Source: an uncultured Eubacteriales bacterium
Lineage (GTDB): Bacteria; Bacillota; Clostridia; Oscillospirales; CAG-272
NCBI GenBank assembly: GCA_958352145.1
Contig: CATWNM010000044.1
Span: forward strand, 1-14,833
Reading direction: 5' to 3'
Length of the DNA: 14,833 bases
The notes beneath the pieces were generated by a model. It saw only the letters and a list, made by a program, of their open reading frames with translations. It had not been told where the DNA came from and searched no databases. Position 1 is the first letter of the stretch. The number at the start of each line of letters is the position of its first letter. Shown here in pieces: positions 8,097-13,595 of this stretch. Position numbers and translations under genes: made by a program.

Positions 8097-8224
8097 ACCC
8101 AAAGCGCCGGATGCATGGAACGCCGCGCATCCGCAGGCTGTAAAAAAAAGCTGGCAAAGGTAGCTACTCATAAAACAGTATCAACAACCAACTGAAATAG
8201 GGTAGTTGCCATACGGATTGCAAC

Positions 8225-8265
8225 AAAAAGCGGGTAAGAGGTCAAAAACTTCTTGCCCGCTTTTT
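8225..8265 (+). terminator. Intrinsic terminator downstream of spoIIR
   Basis: AAAAAGCGGG (8225-8234) pairs with CCCGCTTTTT (8256-8265), and an imperfect inner stem (TAAGAGGT with ACTTCTTG) extends it. The structure ends in five T residues on the plus strand and five on the minus strand, so it may work in both directions. It may end the spoIIR transcript or mark the element end. Confidence 0.75.
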
Positions 8266-8419
8266 CTGTGTCGCGTGGAATGATAGAACGGCATTTTGGA
8301 GCTTTCGAGGGATATGATATTGCCTGCTCCACTTCTGTCCTCTGTAAACCGCATAAATACAGGTTTTTTCTACCCTTAAATGTCCACGTCGGCAATGATT
8401 TAGTCAGAGTACTATTATA

Positions 8420-8457
8420 GAAAAAACTGCTTCAGCGCCGACGACTGAAACAGTTTT
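8420..8457 (-). terminator. Intrinsic terminator of the 41-aa gene
   Basis: On the minus strand, AAACTGTTTCAG pairs with CTGAAGCAGTTT (one G-U pair) around a 9-base loop and ends in a six-base T run. It begins 3 bases after the stop codon at 8460. Confidence 0.82.
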
Positions 8458-8459
8458 CC

Positions 8460-8585
8460 TTATCTTGCTACATAACGATCTTTAGGGATACATAACCTAA
8501 AAGCCTTAAGACCATAACTGCTTGCGAAAATACGTCTTCCTTTTATGGTTATGTAAGGGGTATATATGATGATATACTCTTCCAT
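8460..8585 (-). CDS. Small 41-aa protein of unknown function
   Basis: The reading frame begins MEEYIIIYTPYITIKGRRIF and ends CIPKDRYVAR. It is too short for routine gene calling, but three features argue that it is real. A perfect AAAGGAGGTG (8591-8600) stands 7 bases before the ATG. A strong terminator starts 3 bases after the TAA. The peptide has the look of a compact beta-strand protein (alternating hydrophobic and aromatic residues, then basic). It has no signal peptide, no membrane helix and no cysteine pair. It lies at the left edge of the element, downstream of and co-directional with the 261-aa gene. Transcripts from that gene could reach it. I do not recognise a family with certainty; similar short basic proteins occur on Firmicutes mobile elements. 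Confidence 0.7.
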   Translation of the reverse strand: MEEYIIIYTPYITIKGRRIFASSYGLKAFRLCIPKDRYVAR

Positions 8586-8704
8586 GGATGCACCTCCTTT
8601 CAAAAAGAAGTGTATCCCTCTTGAATAAATCGCTTAAATATGCTATACTATAACTTGCTACAGTATATTGTACAGTCGGCACATATCTACCGATTGACAA
8701 GAGG

Positions 8705-8729
8705 GCCAGCCACAGAAGTGTGTGCTGGC
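8705..8729. repeat. Hairpin just after the 261-aa gene
   Basis: GCCAGC (8705-8710) pairs with GCTGGC (8724-8729), extended by CAC/GTG with one bulged T. It touches the stop codon at 8729-8731. There is no U run on the minus strand, so termination is doubtful. It could stabilise the 3' end or separate expression of the two genes. Confidence 0.4.
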
Positions 8730-9514
8730 TATTCTTGTTTTATTTCAACTTTCAGATTTTCTAAAAATACAGGTAGCATGTTTTCAATATATAATTTGAT
8801 ATAATCTATGTCCTTTTCTGTAACTCCATCCGGAATATAGAATCGGGCAGATTTTTTCCCTAATGTAGGAATCTCAAAATTGTATCCGGTTTCCTGCTCC
8901 TCAACCTTAATTTCTTTTTTGGCGTGTTTGCTAGACTGTGCCGCAGGAACTTCCTCATAGCAATCATCTGAATCAGACAATTCTTTGTCTTCGGTCAAGT
9001 CAAAACACAAAACCCCATTTTGCAACAGTCCCAAATAAGATGCACTTTCAATAAAGCACTCGGCAGCGTTATCTTTTACTTGCTTTATAATACGATACTC
9101 ATTAAGTAAAATATTAGATAGTTGGCTTTTGGGTGGAACTACTTTATCCTTGAATCGATCTATTAGTTTGGCATAAAGCGGAGGATTCCCAAACGATTCA
9201 ACAAGGAGTTGCTTAGATTCAGCTTCTCCGTTTGAAGGGTACAGAATACGCTTTGCTATATCAGTAAGCTGCGCCGTACTGCTTCCAGTTGTAATAAAGC
9301 CATATTGTTTAGATGCGCTAATCTTATTTTGAAAGGATTTCGTGGTAGGACTGGTCAACCCGAGAAGTCCCAATATGCTGGCGTAAGGTACAGCTTTTCC
9401 CCCAAGAGAATCTATTTGTCTGATGAATTCATAGCACTCAGATATTGTAATTGCTGGATAAAGCGCACTTTTCTCCCGAGGTCTTTTTTCTGATGTATTC
9501 TTTTCGTTTGCCAT
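8729..9514 (-). CDS. Uncharacterised 261-aa protein, possible winged-helix N-domain
   Basis: I do not recognise a named family. Residues about 20-110 (ITISECYEFIRQIDSLGG, then GLLGLTSPTTKSFQNKISAS and YGFITTGSSTAQLTDIAKRI) look like an all-helical winged-helix DNA- or protein-binding domain. A helical middle (YAKLIDRF to ESASYLGLLQNGVLCF) follows. An acidic and Lys-rich low-complexity linker (about 175-210) leads to a C-terminal block, ARFYIPDGVTEKDIDYIKLY, ending in a helix. No signal, membrane helix or catalytic motif is seen. Of two in-frame ATGs, 9514 is preferred because GGAGG (9522-9526) stands 7 bases before it; the ATG at 9520 is too close. It has its own consensus promoter, unlike a conjugation gene, which suggests cargo or a regulator of the element. 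Confidence 0.8.
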   Translation of the reverse strand: MANEKNTSEKRPREKSALYPAITISECYEFIRQIDSLGGKAVPYASILGLLGLTSPTTKSFQNKISASKQYGFITTGSSTAQLTDIAKRILYPSNGEAESKQLLVESFGNPPLYAKLIDRFKDKVVPPKSQLSNILLNEYRIIKQVKDNAAECFIESASYLGLLQNGVLCFDLTEDKELSDSDDCYEEVPAAQSSKHAKKEIKVEEQETGYNFEIPTLGKKSARFYIPDGVTEKDIDYIKLYIENMLPVFLENLKVEIKQE

Positions 9515-9543
9515 CGCCATACCTCCTTTTATTCTATGAGCCT

Positions 9544-9572
9544 ATTATAATACGCAACTTTAAAAAAGTCAA
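9544..9572 (-). promoter_or_regulatory. Sigma-A-type promoter of the 261-aa gene
   Basis: On the minus strand TTGACT (9567-9572), a 17-bp spacer and a perfect TATAAT (9544-9549) lie 30 bases before the start codon. A second TTTGACT copy directly upstream makes a short tandem repeat. Flanking AAAAAAGT/ACTTTTTT arms surround the -35 region and could be a regulator site. Confidence 0.72.
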
Positions 9573-9767
9573 TAGTCAAACTAAAACTTTTTTTAATCTC
9601 ATATTTAAGTTTGGATATTAGCTTTTTGAAGTGCGGACAGATTACGCAGTAGAGCGCCATTTTTAAGGGTAGGAATATGAAGTCCCTGTTGCTTTTGTTT
9701 TGCGCCTACAAAGCCGCATAGCACAAGGCTCTACCACTACCTATCGCGTAACACATCATCATAAATT

Positions 9768-9800
9768 GAGGGCGCAAGCGGTTTATCCGTTTGCGCCCTC
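9768..9800. repeat. 14-bp inverted repeat
   Basis: GAGGGCGCAAGCGG (9768-9781) pairs with CCGTTTGCGCCCTC (9787-9800) around a 5-base loop, with one G-T pair. No T run follows on either strand, so it is not a classic terminator. It lies 13 bases from the larger repeat. Confidence 0.7.
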
Positions 9801-9813
9801 TTGACTACCTAAC

Positions 9814-9885
9814 AGCAAAGGCAGGAAAAGCCGTCAAGGACGCGAAGCGCGAAGTTTATCCTTGACGGCTTTTCCTGCCTTTGCT
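9814..9885. repeat. 27-bp perfect inverted repeat
   Basis: The arms 9814-9840 and 9859-9885 are exact reverse complements over 27 bases (left arm starts AGCAAAGGCAGG, ends CGTCAAGGA). The 18-base loop itself contains CGCG-AAG-CGCG. It starts 6 bases after the stop of the HTH gene. Neither strand has a T run after it, so a simple terminator is unlikely. Options are a transcript barrier or stabiliser, a cruciform protein site, or a DNA-processing site of the element. Confidence 0.9.
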
Positions 9886-9890
9886 ACTTA

Positions 9891-10100
9891 TCATCTGTCA
9901 AAGCGAAACTTGGGTAGTGCTTCCATTAAGGACGCTTTCAAATAGTCTTGAATATCGTCGTTGATACTCCCTTGAAAGTAGGACAGATATTTGATGTAGC
10001 CGGTATAGGTTTGAATGACGGTGTTCACCGCTTCCGGCTCTCCTACGGCTGCCTTTACAATCGTTTCATAGGGCAGCAAATTGTACTTCCTATTCTTCAT
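9891..10100 (-). CDS. Conjugative-transposon HTH protein (Tn916 Orf8-like)
   Basis: This 69-aa protein, with LPYETIVKAAVGEPEAVNTV followed by IQTYTGYIKYLSYFQG, fits the short helix-turn-helix conjugative-transposon family (HTH_16). In Tn916-type elements it partners the sigma-like Orf7 and takes part in control of element transfer genes. Its ATG lies inside the end of the sigma gene (11-base overlap). GGAGGTG, 7 bases upstream, sits within that gene, so the two are translationally coupled. The start, length and gene order match the Tn916 pair. The protein is followed at once by the 27-bp inverted repeat. Its direct DNA target is not visible. Confidence 0.85.
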   Translation of the reverse strand: MKNRKYNLLPYETIVKAAVGEPEAVNTVIQTYTGYIKYLSYFQGSINDDIQDYLKASLMEALPKFRFDR

Positions 10101-10530
10101 TTTCTAACACCTCCATTTCTTGTCGCAGTAAGCGCAATGCCCTTTTTCGTCTACGGAAGATCGTGCTTCTGCAAACTCCAAATAGCCATCCAATTTCGGT
10201 ATCACTGTAACCGAGATAGTACCGCAAAAACAGTACTTCCCGCCGCTTTTCCGGCAGATGCAAAAGCGCGGCGGCTAACTGTTCGCTTTCCACAATGACC
10301 GTTTTCCCATGAACCGTAAAAGCGGTAGGCACATCGTATTTCACGAAGTACTCGTCTGTTGTAGTAACAGGCTCAAAATCAAACTCACAAAGATAGTCAA
10401 GGGATACTTCAAACTGCTGCTTTTTCCGTATTTTCTTGTAAACGCCCAGCGCCGCATGATAAAGGACAATCTTACAAAAGGCGTTGAAAGTACGCTCAAT
10501 ATGCTCCCGATACTGCTCACTATTCATCAT
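10090..10530 (-). CDS. Sigma-70-like factor of conjugative elements (Tn916 Orf7-like)
   Basis: This 146-aa protein has a short region-2-like N-terminus (about 10-50). A clear sigma region 4 follows (92-136: LPEKRREVLFLRYYLGYSDT, EIGWLFGVCRSTIFRRRKRA). It is the usual partner of the small HTH protein that follows it. In Tn916 the equivalent factor activates transcription of the excision and recombinase genes; that role here is by analogy. The start at 10530 is chosen because AAGGGGGTG lies 7 bases upstream; the frame extends further up to 10629 across a hairpin without family sequence. A leader ORF and hairpin precede it. A divergence is that the recombinase here is a serine enzyme on the opposite strand more than 3 kb away. 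Confidence 0.88.
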   Translation of the reverse strand: MMNSEQYREHIERTFNAFCKIVLYHAALGVYKKIRKKQQFEVSLDYLCEFDFEPVTTTDEYFVKYDVPTAFTVHGKTVIVESEQLAAALLHLPEKRREVLFLRYYLGYSDTEIGWLFGVCRSTIFRRRKRALRLLRQEMEVLENEE

Positions 10531-10572
10531 CTTTCTCACCCCCTTTCTGCCAAAATGGGGGTGATGACAACA

Positions 10573-10605
10573 AACGCCCATGCAGCATAAAACCACATGG
10601 GCGTT
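10573..10605. promoter_or_regulatory. Hairpin in the leader of the sigma gene
   Basis: AACGCCCATG (10573-10582) pairs perfectly with CATGGGCGTT (10596-10605). On the minus strand it lies between the 31-codon leader ORF and the sigma start codon. The tail (TGTTGTC) is only weakly U-rich. Placement suggests an attenuator; strength is uncertain. Confidence 0.5.
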
Positions 10606-10629
10606 GATAGTATGAATTGAAAAGAGCAA

Positions 10630-10725
10630 TTATATGACTTGTGTGTTCATCTTCATGGGTGCAAAACCCCATATGAGCGCAAAAGATTTTTTTGACCGTA
10701 GGTTATGAGAAATAGCAATCAACAT
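10630..10725 (-). CDS. 31-aa leader peptide candidate before the sigma gene
   Basis: A minus-strand frame begins MLIAISHNLRSKKSFALIWG and ends KMNTQVI. GGGGG stands 7 bases before the ATG. It lies in the 5' region of the sigma/HTH pair, about 100 bases upstream, with a small internal hairpin (ATGGG 10655-10659 with CCCAT 10668-10672) and the 10-bp hairpin downstream. This arrangement is typical of translated leaders that control downstream transcription. The peptide matches no family I know, and no promoter was resolved before it. It could be a chance frame. Confidence 0.4.
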   Translation of the reverse strand: MLIAISHNLRSKKSFALIWGFAPMKMNTQVI

Positions 10726-10737
10726 ATTTATACCCCC

Positions 10738-10793
10738 AAACAAAATAGCAGAGCCGATAACCGCATTTTTGATCTGCGTGTTATCGGCTCTGC
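10738..10793 (-). terminator. Terminator of the MATE-KTR-acetyltransferase operon
   Basis: GCAGAGCCGATAAC (10748-10761) and GTTATCGGCTCTGC (10780-10793) pair perfectly over 14 bp. An inner CGCA/TGCG extends the stem. On the minus strand the tail is TATTTTGTTT. It lies 28 bases after the acetyltransferase stop. It also stands just upstream of the sigma leader, so read-through would feed the element regulators. Confidence 0.85.
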
Positions 10794-10820
10794 GTCTGTG
10801 CGTCTGGCTCTTTTCAATAT

Positions 10821-11447
10821 TTACTTGAATTGATCGATATGACCTGACTGGATTGCCGCAAGATTACAAGCAATTTTTTCTTCCGACCAATCCCACCAGT
10901 GCGTTGTCAATAACGCCGAGATTGTTTCATCGGAAAAGCGTTTTCGGATAGGTTTGGCTGGAGCGCCGCCCACAATGGTATAAGGCGGGACATCTTTTGT
11001 TACAACAGCCCTTGTGCCAATAATAGCACCGTCCCCTATGGTAACTCCGGCAAAAATTACAGCCTCATATCCAATCCAAACATCGCTTCCAATAACAATA
11101 TCACCTTTGTTGTTCCATGCTTCGGTTATATGACTAACATCAAGCCCCCATTCCTCAAAGAAAATAGGAAATGGATAAGTTGCAAGAGAAGTCATGCTGT
11201 GGTTGGCACTGTTAAACAAGAAACGAGCACCGCAAGCGATGGAGCAAAATTTGCCGATAATTAACCTGTCATGGTTAATAGGATAATGGTAAAGAACGTT
11301 GTTCTTTTGAAAATCAACAGGATCATTTACAAAATCGTTATACATAGTATAATCACCCACAATAATGCTGGGGTCGGTAATAACATTTTTCAAATATACA
11401 GTTTCCCGGTCTTTTGACCGAGGATATATTTTTTGTTTGTCCATCAT
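10821..11447 (-). CDS. Vat/CatB-family O-acetyltransferase
   Basis: This 208-aa protein belongs to the hexapeptide-repeat xenobiotic acetyltransferases. These trimeric cytoplasmic enzymes use acetyl-CoA to inactivate streptogramin A (Vat) or chloramphenicol (CatB). Visible signatures are VLYHYPINHDRLIIGKFCSI, then ARFLFNSANHSMTSLATYPF with His83 at the catalytic position. The left-handed helix repeats follow (IVIGSDVWIGYEAVIFAGVT, IGDGAIIGTRAVVTKDV), then VGGAPAKPIRKRF. Overall it looks closer to Vat than to CatB, but the substrate cannot be decided by eye. The start at 11447 has AAGGAGGAC upstream. Its ATG overlaps the stop of the KTR gene (ATGA), so the two are coupled. It is the last gene of a three-gene operon controlled by a leader. 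Confidence 0.88.
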   Translation of the reverse strand: MMDKQKIYPRSKDRETVYLKNVITDPSIIVGDYTMYNDFVNDPVDFQKNNVLYHYPINHDRLIIGKFCSIACGARFLFNSANHSMTSLATYPFPIFFEEWGLDVSHITEAWNNKGDIVIGSDVWIGYEAVIFAGVTIGDGAIIGTRAVVTKDVPPYTIVGGAPAKPIRKRFSDETISALLTTHWWDWSEEKIACNLAAIQSGHIDQFK

Positions 11448-11641
11448 AATTTGTTGTCCTCCTTAAAAATCAAGTTATTCAACCGAATAACAGATAGTTG
11501 TGTATTTTTGACGTTTACTAAAGTTTCCTGTTTGCATTTTGGGCAATACAGCGGAAAATTGATAAGTTCAGTATCTTGACGCACTTTAAGTCTGGTCTTA
11601 TTTCCACATACAGGGCATAGCAGCCATACCATTTGCTTCAT
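11444..11641 (-). CDS. Cysteine-rich KTR-domain protein
   Basis: This 65-aa zinc-ribbon protein has C9/C12 (CPVCGNKTR) and C33/C36 (YCPKC), enough to bind one zinc. The KTR motif is at residues 15-17. Proteins of this family are found downstream of tetracycline-resistance and other genes in Tn916-like elements; their function is unknown. The start at 11641 is chosen because GGGAGG lies 9 bases before it and the family begins at MKxMVWLLCP. The frame extends 17 codons further up into the MATE gene. Its ATG shares one base with the MATE stop (TGATG) and its stop overlaps the acetyltransferase start, so all three genes are translationally coupled. Confidence 0.85.
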   Translation of the reverse strand: MKQMVWLLCPVCGNKTRLKVRQDTELINFPLYCPKCKQETLVNVKNTQLSVIRLNNLIFKEDNKL

Positions 11642-13020
11642 CAAAGACTTCCTCCCTTGTGGCTTGTTTGAATGAGTGTTTTGCGTTCCCACTTTCTGCT
11701 TACAAAATAAAGTAGACCTACAATAGCAGGAAGTACTGGAGAAATTGCCTGCCCATAATAAATGCCGGCGAAACCCATATTAAGCGCAAAAGCCAAGAGC
11801 CAACTTGCAGGCAGACGCACGATAACCGCGTCCAGCAAGGCGTTAATCATAGCAATATTTGCCGCACCTACACCAATAGCAAAGGAATCCAGGGTATACA
11901 TGGCGGCATAAATTAGACTATTGACGCTGCAACAGATACGCAGATAGTAAACTCCATCATTCACCACCTCCGGGCTGGTGCTGCCGAAAAGTAAAATCAA
12001 TGGTTCAGCAAAAAGCTGTACGCCTACTACGACAACAAGTGTTACGGCAACATTCATCACTAAACTGATTTTCACTACCTTTCGGGCACGGTCGATTTGT
12101 CCAGCCCCCATACACTGGCCTACCATTGCCGTTACTGCCTGTCCAATAGCCCAGCAGGGCATACCAGCAAAGGTGTTAATCTGCAATCCCACATTAGAGG
12201 CAGCAGATACGGCGGTGCCAAACTGATTGAGCATCCCCGCCACGAGCAGATAGGCGGTATTGACTACAACCATTTGGATTGCTGTGGGCAGACCGACTTT
12301 TACAATGGCGGCTAACTTATCCCATCGGAGCGTAAACTTTCTGTGATTTTCCATAGAGAAAAATATTTTGTGCCGCTTCAAATAGAATAGCGAAATCACA
12401 AAGGAAATCCCTTGCGCGGTGATTGTTGCGTAAGCTGCTCCCGCTGTTCCCATTCCAAAAGGGCCCACCAAAATAATGTCTAAAACAACATTGATAATGG
12501 TAGCAATTCCCACAAAATAGAGTGGAGATTTAGAATCCCCCAGTCCCTTTAATACAGAGCAGACCGCATTATATCCAAAGACGAATATAGTCCCACAGCA
12601 AATTATTTTCATATAGTCGCAAGCGTCTTGATATGCGTCTGCAGGAACGTTTAACACTTTGAAAAGCGGTTGATAGGTTGCCAAGCTAACAATCGTTACG
12701 AGCAAGGAAGATACCAGCGAGAGTAGAGCCAACATCTGAAAAGACTCCGACTGTCCCTTTTTATCATTTGCTCCTTTGTATTGAGCAATCAATACGGCTC
12801 CGCCCATCGTCATACCAATACAAATTGAGTTGATAATGTAACAGAGTTTAGAAGCGTTACCAATGGCCGCAAGTCCTGTATCACCTACAATCTGTCCGAC
12901 CACAAGCATATCTACCACATTGTAAAAAGATTGCAGTATATTTGCTAAAAGCAACGGGAAAGCGAAAATGGCCAGCTTTTTTGGCACACTTCCCGTCAAC
13001 AAGCTATGTTCTTCTTTCAT
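11641..13020 (-). CDS. MATE-family multidrug efflux transporter
   Basis: This 459-aa integral membrane protein has the two-MatE-domain layout of about 12 helices. It begins EEHSLLTGSVPKKLAIFAFP and LLLANILQSFYNVVDMLVVG. MATE pumps export drugs using a sodium or proton gradient; the substrate here is unknown. The start at 13020 is set by GGAGGG (13028-13033), 7 bases upstream; an extension to 13053 lies in the hairpin leader and is rejected. It is the first gene of the operon with a KTR protein and a drug-type acetyltransferase, which suggests export and modification of the same or related antibiotics. Expression appears controlled by the leader at 13021-13326. It reads toward the left, opposite to the recombinase. 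Confidence 0.93.
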   Translation of the reverse strand: MKEEHSLLTGSVPKKLAIFAFPLLLANILQSFYNVVDMLVVGQIVGDTGLAAIGNASKLCYIINSICIGMTMGGAVLIAQYKGANDKKGQSESFQMLALLSLVSSLLVTIVSLATYQPLFKVLNVPADAYQDACDYMKIICCGTIFVFGYNAVCSVLKGLGDSKSPLYFVGIATIINVVLDIILVGPFGMGTAGAAYATITAQGISFVISLFYLKRHKIFFSMENHRKFTLRWDKLAAIVKVGLPTAIQMVVVNTAYLLVAGMLNQFGTAVSAASNVGLQINTFAGMPCWAIGQAVTAMVGQCMGAGQIDRARKVVKISLVMNVAVTLVVVVGVQLFAEPLILLFGSTSPEVVNDGVYYLRICCSVNSLIYAAMYTLDSFAIGVGAANIAMINALLDAVIVRLPASWLLAFALNMGFAGIYYGQAISPVLPAIVGLLYFVSRKWERKTLIQTSHKGGSL

Positions 13021-13032
13021 TTTGTTTCCCTC

Positions 13033-13068
13033 CAAAAAGAAAAGGGCACACAATACCGTGCGCCCTTT
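13033..13068 (-). terminator. Attenuator hairpin 4, directly before the MATE ribosome-binding site
   Basis: On the minus strand, AAAGGGCGCAC and GTGTGCCCTTT pair (one mismatch, 5-base loop) and are followed by TTCTTTTTGG. The U run abuts the GGAGGG of the MATE gene, so the structure can stop transcription just before the gene. Confidence 0.75.
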
Positions 13069-13094
13069 GCGTAATCATTCAAAAATGAGCATAA

Positions 13095-13128
13095 CAAAAG
13101 GCCACAAACAAAACATTGTCTGTGGCCT
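13095..13128 (-). terminator. Attenuator hairpin 3
   Basis: AGGCCACA (13099-13106 on the plus strand) pairs with TGTGGCCT (13121-13128), with a 14-base loop. The minus-strand tail is TTTTGTTATG. It is terminator-like. Its 3' arm can alternatively pair with bases 13198-13205 (AAAGGCCA on the minus strand). Confidence 0.6.
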
Positions 13129-13168
13129 AAACAGTCAATTATCTATTGTCAATCTCAAAAAAGGGTAT

Positions 13169-13200
13169 AAAAACCAAAGACAGTACTATATCTGTCTTGG
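13169..13200 (-). terminator. Attenuator hairpin 2
   Basis: On the minus strand CCAAGACAG pairs with CTGTCTTTGG (one bulged base, 8-base loop), followed by TTTTTATA. It begins about 10 bases after the stop of the 30-codon leader ORF. Confidence 0.6.
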
Positions 13201-13210
13201 CCTTTCCGAT

Positions 13211-13303
13211 TTAGAGATCAACTTTCCGAAAAGGCTCCGCACAATGTTTCGTGGTATAAACTTGTGTGGAGCCGAAATCAATGCAAAACTTCCCGAACAA
13301 CAT
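13211..13303 (-). CDS. 30-aa leader peptide of the MATE operon
   Basis: The minus-strand frame begins MLFGKFCIDFGSTQVYTTKH and ends CAEPFRKVDL. It starts about 22 bases after the predicted transcription start, with AAAGGG 9 bases before the ATG. It overlaps hairpin 1 entirely and stops just before hairpin 2. Ribosome-monitoring leaders of this kind stand before tet(M) and many antibiotic-resistance genes, where ribosome stalling or slowing changes RNA folding and lets transcription pass. The match is of arrangement, not of a sequence I can name. No membrane or secretion signal is seen, and the peptide is probably not functional as a protein. Confidence 0.6.
   Translation of the reverse strand: MLFGKFCIDFGSTQVYTTKHCAEPFRKVDL
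13229..13273 (-). terminator. Attenuator hairpin 1, inside the leader ORF
   Basis: On the minus strand GGCTCCACACAA pairs with TTGTGCGGAGCC (one mismatch) around a 17-base loop, then TTTT. It is contained in the leader ORF, so a translating ribosome would open it. Confidence 0.6.
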
Positions 13304-13332
13304 CGTACCAACCCTTTCTTTGTATTTTATTT

Positions 13333-13361
13333 ATTATACAACTTTGATTGAGAGTTGTCAA
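13333..13361 (-). promoter_or_regulatory. Perfect sigma-A promoter of the MATE operon
   Basis: On the minus strand TTGACA (13356-13361), a 17-bp spacer and TATAAT (13333-13338) match the housekeeping consensus exactly. Transcription should start near 13326, giving a leader of about 300 bases. Such a strong promoter followed by several hairpins fits control by attenuation, not by initiation. Confidence 0.88.
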
Positions 13362-13500
13362 TTTGCAAGAGCGATTATAGACGAAAAAGTGGCTGCAATT
13401 TTTTGCGTCTAAAATCAAAGAAAAGAGCAACAAAAGCCGGTTGCCGAACGGGATATTGAGTGAGAGAACACAAAAGGGTTTGGGGCTATCCCAACAAGAG

Positions 13501-13595
13501 AAAATGCGGCGCATTTTTACGGAAAGGGTACCCCTTTCCTATGCTTGCTGCGGAAGTAGCAAGCGGCAAATGGGTACTCATTTGCTGTGCTTGCT
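13501..13595 (+). promoter_or_regulatory. Stacked hairpins in the tnpW/recombinase leader
   Basis: Four inverted repeats follow each other. AAAATGC-GGC-GCATTTT (13501-13517) ends in a T run. A 19-base palindrome, GGAAAGGGTACCCCTTTCC, occupies 13521-13539. GCTTGCT (13543-13549) pairs with AGCAAGC (13558-13564). That same AGCAAGC can instead pair with GCTTGCT (13589-13595), enclosing GCAAATG/CATTTGC (13566-13572 with 13579-13585). The last two structures exclude each other. Role in RNA control or as a DNA site is inferred. Confidence 0.6.

Larger units (their letters stand above)
8097..8459. other. Gene-free stretch holding the chromosome/element junction
   Basis: No supported gene lies here. 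A reverse-strand frame (8168-8395) begins with a non-ATG codon, lacks a ribosome-binding site and crosses a terminator, so it is not called. The composition changes from G+C-rich to A+T-rich within this stretch, probably near 8150-8270. The left end of the integrative element is therefore most likely here. The exact joint cannot be placed without the right end. Confidence 0.5.
9573..9890. other. Gene-free stretch between the 261-aa gene and the HTH gene
   Basis: No gene with a ribosome-binding site is seen. A 39-codon reverse-strand frame (9605-9724, from a GTG) reads VLCGFVGAKQKQQGLHIPTL onward. It may be the tail of a decayed gene but cannot be identified. The rest holds two successive large hairpins (9768-9800 and 9814-9885). 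Confidence 0.5.

Noticed and set aside
8168..8395. Minus-strand 75-codon frame after spoIIR
   Set aside because: Starts on a non-ATG codon without a ribosome-binding site and spans a strong terminator hairpin.
8097..8460. A defined left attachment site
   Set aside because: Serine-recombinase cores are only a few bases long; without the right end no specific joint can be supported.
8506..8700. Minus-strand 64-codon frame
   Set aside because: Overlaps the 41-aa gene in another frame and lacks a ribosome-binding site; the 41-aa frame has both a strong site and a terminator.
10309..10590. Plus-strand 93-codon frame
   Set aside because: Antisense to the sigma gene, no ribosome-binding site.
13278..13514. 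Minus-strand 78-codon frame upstream of the MATE operon
   Set aside because: It begins upstream of the predicted transcription start and overlaps the promoter; the 30-codon leader frame within the transcript is better supported.
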